From assembly GCA_002365855.1 (NCBI GenBank), contig DFAP01000052.1, forward strand, positions 1-42,424: DNA of 42,424 nt, in the 5' to 3' direction. Positions 16,972 to 24,376 of the stretch are shown here, in pieces. A model generated the notes under the pieces. It made no database searches. It was not told the DNA's origin and was given only the letters and a program-made list of their open reading frames with translations. The position numbers and the translations under genes are program-made. Position 1 is the first letter of the stretch, and every line of letters starts with the position of its first letter. The stretch comes from Pelotomaculum sp. UBA3103 (GTDB taxonomy: Bacteria; Bacillota; Desulfotomaculia; Desulfotomaculales; Pelotomaculaceae).

Positions 16972-18378
16972 ATGTCCCAGAAAACTGTCCACCGCGCAAA
17001 ATTAATTATAAAAATTTTCATTATTATAGTCCCGCTGGTCTTTTTTAGCTTTGGTTTCTTTGCCCCGGGCTCAGAGAGAATATTGACGGGAATAATGGTT
17101 ATGGGAACCGATCTGAGCGGTCTTGACAGGTCAGAGGGTATGCTTAAGCTGGCAGAGTTGGAAAGAGACCTGCAGTCCACCCGCCTGGTGCTCCTTTATC
17201 AAGACAGGGCCTGGCCTCTGCTTCTCAGCGAGGCAGGATTCGATTTAAACGAGGAGGCTATCCTGGAGGAGGCTATCAGCACGGGAAGACAGGGTTCCCT
17301 GATCAGGCGGTGGCAGGATAGGAAGCAGATTAAAAACAGTGGCTGTTCCATTTACCCACATTATCAAATAGATCATGACAAACTTTCCCGGCGGGTCAGC
17401 GATTTAACAAGTGAGATAACTGTTGAGCCCGTAAACGCGAGTTTTGAAATTATTTATGGCGATAAGGTTGCCGTTGTTCCCAGCAAAGACGGCGTCGGAG
17501 TAGACATTGAAAAACTAAAGAATGATATAGAGGTTGTTCTAATCGAGGGTCATAAGCCGGAACTAACTCTGTCCCTTATAACAATCGCGCCTCTTCGCAC
17601 CACCGCGGTAGTTGAACGTATGGGTGTTACAGGCTTGCTGGCCAGTTATACCACCGTTTTTGACCCGGCGAAGGTCAGTCGGAGTTATAATATTAATGTA
17701 GCGGCCCGGGCATTTGATGAACTGCTGGTCAGACCCGGGCACATGGTATCTTTTAATGAGGTGGTTGGTCCCCGCAGTTTTGAGGCTGGCTACAAAACCG
17801 CGCCGGTAATCATTAACGATGAGTTCGTAGACGGCATCGGAGGCGGGGTATGCCAGGTATCGACCACGCTTTATAACTGCATACTACTGGCTGACCTCCA
17901 AGTGGTGGAGCGGTATAACCATTCCCTGCCTGTTGGTTATGTGCCCATCGGGCTTGACGCGACAGTAGTATATAATAATCTTGACTTAAAATTTTGCAAC
18001 AATACAGACAGCTATTTATATTTAAAAACGACCGTTAAAAACGGCCAGGTTTCCTTCAATATTTACGGCGACGCTGCCAATAAGAGGGATGTGTTAGTAA
18101 ACATCCGGGTTGTTGAGGAGATTGAGCCCACGGTTGTATACGAGACCGACCCCAACCTTCCAAAGGGTGAAGAGATAATCAAGCAGCAGGGCGCCAGCGG
18201 GTATAAATCCGCAGCGGAACGTGTGGTCTCGTTAAACGGTGTCGTGATGCATAAAGAAGAGCTTCCTTCCAGCTATTATAGTCCGGTAAACAAAATTATA
18301 GCAGTTGGGACGATGACGCAAAATTTGCCGCAAATCGCGCCCTCCACATTGCCATCTGAGGCATGGCCCTCTAATTAA
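16972..18378 (+). CDS. VanW family protein with G5 domain
   Basis: 468 aa, exported and probably wall-associated. One N-terminal membrane segment (about residues 12-35), then a putative peptidoglycan-binding type 4 region, then the VanW domain with AARAFDELLVRPGHMVSFNE and IGGGVCQVSTTLYNC, and a C-terminal G5-like region ending near HKEELPSSYYSP. The biochemical role of VanW is not known. ATG at 16972 follows AGAAGGTG; an upstream GTG at 16963 overlaps that site. Confidence 0.88.
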   Translation: MSQKTVHRAKLIIKIFIIIVPLVFFSFGFFAPGSERILTGIMVMGTDLSGLDRSEGMLKLAELERDLQSTRLVLLYQDRAWPLLLSEAGFDLNEEAILEEAISTGRQGSLIRRWQDRKQIKNSGCSIYPHYQIDHDKLSRRVSDLTSEITVEPVNASFEIIYGDKVAVVPSKDGVGVDIEKLKNDIEVVLIEGHKPELTLSLITIAPLRTTAVVERMGVTGLLASYTTVFDPAKVSRSYNINVAARAFDELLVRPGHMVSFNEVVGPRSFEAGYKTAPVIINDEFVDGIGGGVCQVSTTLYNCILLADLQVVERYNHSLPVGYVPIGLDATVVYNNLDLKFCNNTDSYLYLKTTVKNGQVSFNIYGDAANKRDVLVNIRVVEEIEPTVVYETDPNLPKGEEIIKQQGASGYKSAAERVVSLNGVVMHKEELPSSYYSPVNKIIAVGTMTQNLPQIAPSTLPSEAWPSN

Positions 18379-18475
18379 AATTGCAGTAAACGGATGGAGG
18401 AACAAGAGACATTGCCTCCTATTTTTATTGTACCCGCCCCTGAGAGTTGTTTTCTTATGCAGGCGTTTCGAATGG

Positions 18476-18484
18476 TGTTATAAT
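18476..18484 (+). promoter_or_regulatory. Extended -10 promoter of mltG
   Basis: TGTTATAAT is a TGn-TATAAT extended -10 element about 30 nt before the mltG start. No good -35 box is visible. Confidence 0.5.
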
Positions 18485-18514
18485 ATGTAAGGCTATCATC
18501 GATGAGGTGTTTAA

Positions 18515-19555
18515 GTGTCACGTATAACAGTAAAGGCAAAAAAGCGCGGGACAACTCGGAACCGGCAATACTTTTTGGGTTTACTGAGTATTGGTTTTCT
18601 TATTATGCTTGTTATTACAATCCTGCTTTCACCGGTAGCGCCGGAAAGCGTTTCGAGGGACGTGCCGGTTGTTATTCCATCCCAGGCTACCGCCGGGGAG
18701 GCGGCACAGATACTGAAGAAGAATGAACTGGTAAGGAATCCTCTTGCTTTTCGCCTTTATGCCAGGTGGAAAGGCATGGACGGGAAGATTAAGGCCGGAG
18801 AATATTTAATCAATAACAATCTCTCCACGCCGGAAATACTGCAGGCACTGGTAGACGGCCGGTTAGCGACACAGGATATTACCGTTCCAGAGGGGTTAAC
18901 TACCGCACAGGTGGCAGACCTGCTCGTTGCTAAAGGCATAGTAAACAGAGAAAACTTCTATTCTGCAGTTGCCAACCATGACTTTGCATATGAGTTTATC
19001 GAAGGGCTTCCAGAGGGAGAAAGGCGTTTGGAGGGGTACCTTTTCCCGGACACTTACCAGATTGTCAAAGGCAGCAGTGAAATTTCTATAATTAACATGA
19101 TGCTGAAGCGTTTTGAGATGGAAATCAACGAGTTGGACTACACGAAACTGTCTGTTGAGGCGGGAATTACTCTCCACGAGGCTGTGACCATTGCGTCCAT
19201 GGTGGAGAGAGAGGCCAGGATCGATGAAGAAAGGCCTGTAATCGCGGGTGTTATATATAACCGCATGAACAGGGGCATGCTGCTGCAGATTGACGCGACT
19301 ATTCAATATGCTCTGGGTACGAATAAGGCCCAAATTTATTACAAGGACCTTGAAATAGACTCAACGTACAATACATACCTCAACCAGGGACTGCCACCCG
19401 GCCCTATTGCCATGCCAGGCAGGTCGTCACTGATAGCCGCAGTTAGTCCTGCGCGAACAGAATACCTGTATTATGTTGCTAAAGAGGACGGCACTCATGC
19501 CTTTGCCACTAACTTTGATGAACATGAGAACAATAAAGAGAGGTACCAGCAGTGA
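18515..19555 (+). CDS. mltG: Endolytic murein transglycosylase MltG (YceG)
   Basis: Membrane-anchored lytic transglycosylase that cuts nascent glycan strands and sets their length. One TM segment (about residues 21-42), a LysM-like subdomain (TVPEGLTTAQVADLLVAKGI), then the catalytic domain with EGYLFPDTYQI, ASMVEREAR containing the catalytic Glu, GVIYNRMNRGMLLQIDATIQYALG, and YNTYLNQGLPPGPIAMPG. GTG start at 18515 behind GATGAGGTG. Length 346 aa is normal. It overlaps the next gene by 4 nt. Confidence 0.95.
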   Translation: MSRITVKAKKRGTTRNRQYFLGLLSIGFLIMLVITILLSPVAPESVSRDVPVVIPSQATAGEAAQILKKNELVRNPLAFRLYARWKGMDGKIKAGEYLINNNLSTPEILQALVDGRLATQDITVPEGLTTAQVADLLVAKGIVNRENFYSAVANHDFAYEFIEGLPEGERRLEGYLFPDTYQIVKGSSEISIINMMLKRFEMEINELDYTKLSVEAGITLHEAVTIASMVEREARIDEERPVIAGVIYNRMNRGMLLQIDATIQYALGTNKAQIYYKDLEIDSTYNTYLNQGLPPGPIAMPGRSSLIAAVSPARTEYLYYVAKEDGTHAFATNFDEHENNKERYQQ

Positions 19556-20769
19556 AACCTGAATTGTTAGCCCCTGCGGGGGATTTGGAGAAGTTGAAAG
19601 TTGCCGTGCTTTACGGTGCAGATGCCGTCTATCTTGGTGGGCGGCATTTTGGCCTCCGGGAGGGGGCGGGCAATTTTGACAACGATCAGTTAGCTGAAGG
19701 TATACGTTTTGCTCATGACAGAGGCGCCAAGGTTTACGTTACCGTTAATATTTTTGCCCACAACAGGGACCTGGTTCCACTGCAGGACTACCTGAACTTC
19801 ATCAGCGCGGCAGGAGTGGACGGTGTTATTATTTCCGACCCGGGAGTAATAAGCCTGGCCAAAAGCCTGCAGCCGGACCTGCCTATACACCTGAGTACTC
19901 AGGCCAACACAACCAACTGGGCCGCGGCCGGTTTCTGGGAGAAATACGGAGTATCAAGAATAGTTTTAGCCCGGGAACTTTCTCTGTCTGAAATAAAAGA
20001 AATTCGTGAAAGGGTAAGGGTAGAGCTGGAGATATTCATTCACGGCGCCATGTGCATATCCTATTCCGGACGCTGCCTCCTCAGTAATTACCTGACGGGA
20101 CGTGACGCCAACCGGGGGGACTGCGCCCAGTCCTGCCGCTGGAAATACGCACTGATGGAAGAAAAAAGACAGGGCGAGTACTTTCCTATTCAGGAAGACA
20201 GCAGGGGTACCTACATACTCAGTTCCGGTGATCTGTGTTTAATCGGTCATATACCGGAACTGGCAGAAGCGGGGCTAAACAGTCTTAAAATTGAGGGGCG
20301 GATGAAAAGCGTTAGCTATGTGGCGGGAGTCGTTAAAGCTTACCGGCAGGCGTTGGACGCCTATATGACTGACCCGGAGAATTACCGTCCAGAACCGTCC
20401 TGGCTGGATGAAATAGCTAAAGTTAGCCACCGCCGTTACACCACCGGGTTTTTTACAAGCAGGGACGATGTTTTAAACCAGTATGGGGAAGCGGAAATTT
20501 ACAATAGAAGCCACGTTTTTGTCGGGCTGGTTAGAAATTATGACCATAAGACGGGCATGGCCCTTGTGGAGCAGCGGAACCGTTTTGACGTGGGTGATAA
20601 GATAGAAGTCCTGGTTCCCAGGGAGGAAAACTTCGAGCAGACGGTTGTAAAAATTTACGATGAGGAAGGTCGCTCTGTTGAATCGGCGCCGCACCCCCAA
20701 CAAATGATACGAATACCTTTTTGCAGACCGGTACCTGCTTACTCAATCTTAAGAAAGTTACTATATTAA
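19552..20769 (+). CDS. U32 family peptidase / tRNA hydroxylation protein TrhP-like
   Basis: 405 aa. MKPELLAPAGDLEKLKVAVLYGADAVYLGG and EIFIHGAMCISYSGRCLLSNY are the U32 signatures; DCAQSCRWKYAL adds the conserved cysteines. In the YegQ/YrrN/YrrO branch these act in prephenate-dependent 5-hydroxyuridine formation at tRNA wobble U34, not as proteases; this protein resembles that branch in length and in its neighbours (Bacillus yrrN-yrrO lie downstream of the mltG homologue). GTG at 19552 overlaps the mltG stop, implying coupling. Confidence 0.9.
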   Translation: MKPELLAPAGDLEKLKVAVLYGADAVYLGGRHFGLREGAGNFDNDQLAEGIRFAHDRGAKVYVTVNIFAHNRDLVPLQDYLNFISAAGVDGVIISDPGVISLAKSLQPDLPIHLSTQANTTNWAAAGFWEKYGVSRIVLARELSLSEIKEIRERVRVELEIFIHGAMCISYSGRCLLSNYLTGRDANRGDCAQSCRWKYALMEEKRQGEYFPIQEDSRGTYILSSGDLCLIGHIPELAEAGLNSLKIEGRMKSVSYVAGVVKAYRQALDAYMTDPENYRPEPSWLDEIAKVSHRRYTTGFFTSRDDVLNQYGEAEIYNRSHVFVGLVRNYDHKTGMALVEQRNRFDVGDKIEVLVPREENFEQTVVKIYDEEGRSVESAPHPQQMIRIPFCRPVPAYSILRKLLY

Positions 20770-20866
20770 GCAAGAGATCAGGCGTAAAAATATTTCACTT
20801 ATGTTTAGTTGAATTGATAAAATTTATTTGAGGCTCTGGCCACATCATGCATCTTAGAAAACTAAA

Positions 20867-20911
20867 TGAGACAGGAGAAATGAGACAGGAGAACCTTCCC
20901 CCTGTCTTGAC
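20867..20911. repeat. Short direct repeat plus small palindrome
   Basis: TGAGACAGGAGAA occurs twice, 14 nt apart (20867 and 20881), and the second copy forms a stem GACAGG...CCTGTC. It overlaps the end of the transporter remnant and resembles a dispersed palindromic element. Confidence 0.5.
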
Positions 20912-21052
20912 TGTATTTAAGACTCCGGCAGCCGAAGTATACCAAGCGGCGAAGGCAGTAACAATTCCCACATGTCCGCCCCAAGTGTGTGCAGCATGAC
21001 TTCCCGCCGCTCCTATGTCCAGTAAAATGAAGGCTAATTCACTTATCCACAA
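20891..21052 (-). pseudogene. C-terminal remnant of a second YaaH-type acetate transporter
   Basis: The minus strand encodes LAFILLDIGAA followed by GHVGIVTAFAAWYTSAAGVLN. This matches the last two membrane helices of GPR1/FUN34/YaaH transporters (family pattern: a glycine-rich turn, then AWY and AAG). There is no start or N-terminal part, and the next 60 nt upstream are the terminator of the intact transporter. It therefore looks like the tail of a tandem second copy that was deleted down to this fragment. It is closer to the canonical family C terminus than the intact neighbour is. Confidence 0.65.
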
Positions 21053-21077
21053 TTTTCGAAAAGCATAATTTTCACAG

Positions 21078-21116
21078 AAAAAATCCTGGTCGATTTAAAC
21101 CGACCAGGATTTTTTT
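21078..21116. terminator. Bidirectional terminator downstream of the acetate transporter
   Basis: AAAATCCTGGTCG and CGACCAGGATTTT form a perfect 13-bp stem with an 8-nt loop and have A/T runs on both sides. Confidence 0.9.
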
Positions 21117-21132
21117 AATTAACCTTTTTGAA

Positions 21133-21708
21133 TTAAGAACCTTTTGCCCACGGCTTCCCAACCGGCAAAACGTCACGGCCATAGACGTCGCCATATATAA
21201 TGTGCGCCATGACGTACCAGGCGCAAAGTGCGCATAGGACCAGGTCAGCGCCGGCAACACGAGTCCACATGGTGGCTGCTGCTGTAAAGTGAGCAAGGTC
21301 GAGGAAGATGAAGCCCAGCAGAAGCAAGGTGAAGGTAACAGCCAGCATCCCGTTGGTCCTCCAGGAACCAATCCACATAATAAAAGTGTAAATCGTCCAT
21401 GTCAGCAGGAACCAGCCTACTTCTATCCCGCCGGATGGAAATACTTCAAAGTGATTGCCTAAAAAGATAAATGCTAAACAAATCCAGAAAGCGCCATAGG
21501 AACAAAAAGCGGAGTACCCAAAGTTATTGCCTGTTTTTTGTTCCTGGAAACCTGCAATTAATTGCATGGCGCCGCCGAAGAACAAACCCATCCATATAAT
21601 GGGGCTTACGGAGCACCATCCGAGGTTGTGGAAATTAAGCAGCAAAGTAGTCCCCCCGAACCCCGCCAGTCCTACTACTGCGGGGTTTCCAAGTTTTCCG
21701 TTTGCCAT
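21133..21708 (-). CDS. Acetate uptake transporter, GPR1/FUN34/YaaH (SatP) family
   Basis: 191-aa membrane protein with six predicted helices; the family imports acetate/succinate, probably with protons. The signature region NPAVVGLAGFGGTTLLLNFHN is at the N terminus, followed by WMGLFFGGAMQLIAGFQE and the NNFGYSAFCSYGAFW stretch typical of the family. ATG at 21708 is chosen because GGGAGGG lies just 5' of it; an in-frame ATG 18 nt upstream lies before that site. It is transcribed away from a kinase/regulator pair that may control it, and a remnant of a second copy lies downstream. Confidence 0.88.
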   Translation of the reverse strand: MANGKLGNPAVVGLAGFGGTTLLLNFHNLGWCSVSPIIWMGLFFGGAMQLIAGFQEQKTGNNFGYSAFCSYGAFWICLAFIFLGNHFEVFPSGGIEVGWFLLTWTIYTFIMWIGSWRTNGMLAVTFTLLLLGFIFLDLAHFTAAATMWTRVAGADLVLCALCAWYVMAHIIYGDVYGRDVLPVGKPWAKGS

Positions 21709-21783
21709 ATTAAAAATCCCTCCCATTTAAAAGTTTCTACCGAATTATTAACGTAATGATCTCAAAACCCAAGCACCTTTTTA

Positions 21784-21816
21784 CTACAAGCAAACTACAT
21801 GGTTTTTATCCGGCAC
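21784..21816 (-). CDS. Possible 10-residue leader peptide upstream of the acetate transporter
   Basis: A near-perfect Shine-Dalgarno AAAGGAGGTGA is followed 4 nt later by GTG and ten sense codons (MPDKNHVVCL) then TAG. It lies 75 nt upstream of the transporter start on the same strand. No other gene uses this strong site, so either it is a leader peptide or the site is a relic of a deleted gene. Confidence 0.35.
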   Translation of the reverse strand: MPDKNHVVCL

Positions 21817-22126
21817 AGTTCACCTCCTTTATATTAAAAAAAAATGGTTACTGGGATGCTTAAAAACAGCACCACGCCTTCTAGTGTTACATCTACAAAC
21901 CCGAGTGCAACACCTGGCTTGGTCTGTTTAATTACCCCCTATAACCACATACAATCGAGGCGGTTTTTTAATAACGGCCCGGCAAATAGGCCTTGCCAAC
22001 CTCTATCGTTACTAAATAAAAATGTAGCTTTAATATAAAGCTATCATTTAATAAAAGATTGTGTCTATGGCTTTTGTCTAAAACTATCAAATACTCGTCT
22101 ATCATTTACATAATTTTGATTGATTG

Positions 22127-22163
22127 AAAAAAAGGTGAAGGGTTCATCCACAAACCCTTCACC
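22127..22163 (-). terminator. Rho-independent terminator after the LytTR regulator
   Basis: On the minus strand GGTGAAGGGTT pairs with AACCCTTCACC (11 bp) and is followed by a T run. The stem overlaps the stop codon of the regulator. Confidence 0.88.
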
Positions 22164-22959
22164 TGCGTCTCGAAGCTCTTGGTTTTATTATCTCTTCAAG
22201 CTCCTTAAACTTTTCAAAAGTCATTAAAGGCCTTCGTTTTGTATTCGCCATAACCAATTCATAACTATTTGTACCCGATGGAATAAGCTCCTTAACCATC
22301 TTTAAATTAACTATAAAACCTTTATGGCTTCGAAAGAACGGATATCCTCCCAGTTGCTCTTCCAAAACAGAGAGATTTTCATTTGTTCTGACCTGACCAT
22401 CAATAAAATATATAACTGTTTTCCGACTTTCCCTTGTAACGTAGATAATATTATCTAAATTTAAATAAATAAGTTTTTCGTTTTCTCTAAATAACAGTTT
22501 CTTATTCAAATTATCTTTGAGATTTGTGATGCTTGGCATTGGCTTGGCCGCAGCTTTTCCGGACATAACTTGTTTTATTCTTTCCATCGTCTGCCGGAGA
22601 CGGTTCATTTTAAAAGGCTTGACGAGGTAATCAAAAGCATAGACGTCAAAAGCTTCCCCTCTGAATTCATTAAAAGCTGTTGCGAAAACTATAAAAGTCC
22701 AGGGGTTGATATCGAATATTTCCTGGGCAAGTGCAACACCGTTTTTCCCCGGAAGGTCTATATCTATAAAAATCACTTGAGGGGATAGTTCCTCGATCAA
22801 CTTTATTGCTTCTATACCGTCCCCGGCTTCTCCGATAACTTCTACACCTTCAACCTGCTCAACTACTTTTTTGAGCACGTGACGCATGTCAGGGTCATCT
22901 TCGGCGATAAAAACAGTTATTTTCAAATATCCCTGTCCTTTATTTATATTTAGATTCAT
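22159..22959 (-). CDS. LytTR-type response regulator
   Basis: 266 aa. N-terminal receiver with the acidic pocket EDD (residues 20-22), phosphoacceptor Asp66 in FIDIDLPG, and the conserved Lys in VKPF near residue 112. The C-terminal LytTR DNA-binding domain (about 150-260) has KLIYLNLDNIIYVTRESRKTVIY and FFRSHKGFIVNL. It binds DNA as a regulator of adjacent genes. ATG at 22959 follows GAGGTGGG. It lies 29 nt after its cognate kinase gene, forming one operon that ends at the hairpin at 22127-22163. Confidence 0.93.
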   Translation of the reverse strand: MNLNINKGQGYLKITVFIAEDDPDMRHVLKKVVEQVEGVEVIGEAGDGIEAIKLIEELSPQVIFIDIDLPGKNGVALAQEIFDINPWTFIVFATAFNEFRGEAFDVYAFDYLVKPFKMNRLRQTMERIKQVMSGKAAAKPMPSITNLKDNLNKKLLFRENEKLIYLNLDNIIYVTRESRKTVIYFIDGQVRTNENLSVLEEQLGGYPFFRSHKGFIVNLKMVKELIPSGTNSYELVMANTKRRPLMTFEKFKELEEIIKPRASRRR

Positions 22960-22988
22960 TTAACCCACCTCATTTTTTAGAGGTATTA

Positions 22989-23897
22989 TTACATAGGTAT
23001 AACATCATCATAGACTGACGACAGAGGTATTGTTACGGTAAAGGTTGTTTCTAGATCATTGCTTCTTATATCTATAGTGCCTCCGAATTTATCTACAATA
23101 TCTTTGACTATTGTCAGGCCCAGGCCGGAATGGCCTTCTTTTATAGTGAAATCTGGTTTGAAGATGTTTTCTCTAATTTCCGGGGCTATAGGGTTGCCTG
23201 TATTGGCGCATCTAATCACGTATGACCCATTTTCGAAGGTTATTTTTACTTCAGCCTGCCTGCGTTCGCCGGTATTTCCCTCTACGGCTTCCAGTGCGTT
23301 GTCAATCAGGTTTCCGAGCAGGGAACTGCATTCAAGGGGAGTTAAAGGTATTTCTTTAAGGCTGCATTCAACGATTATTTCCAGGTTTATGTTTTTAGCT
23401 TCAGCCAGGCCTATTTTAGTGTAAAGAAGAGCGCTGATACTGAAATTATCAGTTCTTATCAATCCTCCGGTTTTGGATATATTGCTGAACATCCTGTTTA
23501 TATAATCCCGGGCTCTATCATAAAAGCCTCCTTCTAGCAGCCCGTAAACGGTTTGAAGCTGGTGGTAGAAATCATGTCTCTGCTTTCTGGATGAATCAAT
23601 CAGCTGTTTTATCTGATTTAAGTTTTGAACAGCTCTCTTTGCTTCGTATTCCGTTTCTATATACTTCCCGACTTTTCTAATCATAACAGCGGACAGTGCA
23701 ATTAAAATAGCAGTGAATATCCCGACCATAAATATAATGATATCAAGATATCCTTCAGGAAAAACCTGTCCGGGAGCGTTATAATCGCTTCTTAAGGCAA
23801 CAAGCAGAAGCAGGGGCATGAAGATAAATACAAATATCAGGGGCATAAGGATAACTATAAAAATAAAGATATTATTTTGTTTATCGTCTTTTCCCAA
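22989..23897 (-). CDS. Membrane sensor histidine kinase, GHKL / Spo0B-like dimerisation type
   Basis: 302 aa. Two membrane segments (about residues 9-35 and 51-73) enclose a very short outside loop of about 15 residues, so sensing is probably within or at the membrane. The phosphoacceptor is likely His108 in RHDFYHQLQ, then the ATPase domain with N-box NLIDNALEAVEG and G-box GHSGLGLTIVKDIV. This pattern is that of DcuS/CitA/AgrC-like kinases, which phosphorylate LytTR partners in several cases. TTG at 23897 follows AAAGGAG at 13 nt. Proximity to a YaaH transporter suggests a carboxylate or acetate signal, as an inference. Confidence 0.9.
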   Translation of the reverse strand: MGKDDKQNNIFIFIVILMPLIFVFIFMPLLLLVALRSDYNAPGQVFPEGYLDIIIFMVGIFTAILIALSAVMIRKVGKYIETEYEAKRAVQNLNQIKQLIDSSRKQRHDFYHQLQTVYGLLEGGFYDRARDYINRMFSNISKTGGLIRTDNFSISALLYTKIGLAEAKNINLEIIVECSLKEIPLTPLECSSLLGNLIDNALEAVEGNTGERRQAEVKITFENGSYVIRCANTGNPIAPEIRENIFKPDFTIKEGHSGLGLTIVKDIVDKFGGTIDIRSNDLETTFTVTIPLSSVYDDVIPM

Positions 23898-23994
23898 AGT
23901 CTTATGAAACTCCTTTCTCAGAGTAAGTTCTCCCGGGCGGCCGTACCCTTGACAATAAACGATTGGGGAGATCTGGAGAATTTAACAGGAGATT

Positions 23995-24069
23995 ATGAGT
24001 ATTTACATTATCGGAGCCCGTGAAAAGAATCAAATTTTATTAAAACTATCCTGTACGGCTATAGAGTAA
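23995..24069 (+). CDS. Possible 24-residue small ORF
   Basis: In the 479-nt gap upstream of the penicillin-binding protein gene, ATG at 23995 follows AACAGGAG closely and opens 24 codons ending at TAA 24067. No recognisable domain. It may be a leader peptide or chance. Confidence 0.2.
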   Translation: MSIYIIGAREKNQILLKLSCTAIE

Positions 24070-24071
24070 CC

Positions 24072-24326
24072 ATGAAAATATTTAACGTAAAAAAAGTATT
24101 TCAAGGATGGAGTAAAGCCCGAGAGGTAACGGCGAAAGGTGGAATATATGCAAAAATGGTTCTACAAAATACTCCATATTACCTTCTTTATTTTATTCAG
24201 TTATTTTGTTGTCTGTATAAGATAGAAGAATCGTCCTTTATATACCCCCAAAATAACCATTATATTTTGCCATTAGCAGTAGGTTGTTCACTTCATGCTT
24301 ATCCGTTAACTATGTATAAAATTTAA
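24072..24326 (+). CDS. Hypothetical ORF of 84 codons, doubtful
   Basis: ATG at 24072 begins 2 nt after the stop of the small ORF before it, with no ribosome-binding site of its own. The predicted product is basic at the N terminus with one hydrophobic patch (YYLLYFIQLFCCLY). Base composition is AT-rich relative to its neighbours. I recognise no family; this stretch may be untranslated leader. Confidence 0.2.
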   Translation: MKIFNVKKVFQGWSKAREVTAKGGIYAKMVLQNTPYYLLYFIQLFCCLYKIEESSFIYPQNNHYILPLAVGCSLHAYPLTMYKI

Positions 24327-24376
24327 ATTGCCGGGCCAAGCTAAATAATGCCTTAATATGGAAAGGGCGGTATGCT

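Noticed and set aside
21841..22126. Plus-strand short frame (64 codons at 21844) and possible LytTR sites in the transporter/regulator gap
   Set aside because: The frame has no ribosome-binding site. Only one isolated LytTR-like half-site (near 21745) can be read, not the expected direct repeat, so no operator is claimed.
24072..24180. Riboswitch (c-di-GMP, SAM or ydaO type) before the PBP gene
   Set aside because: Some GC-rich words (AAAGCC, GGTAACGG) look suggestive, but the conserved core of none of these classes could be aligned.
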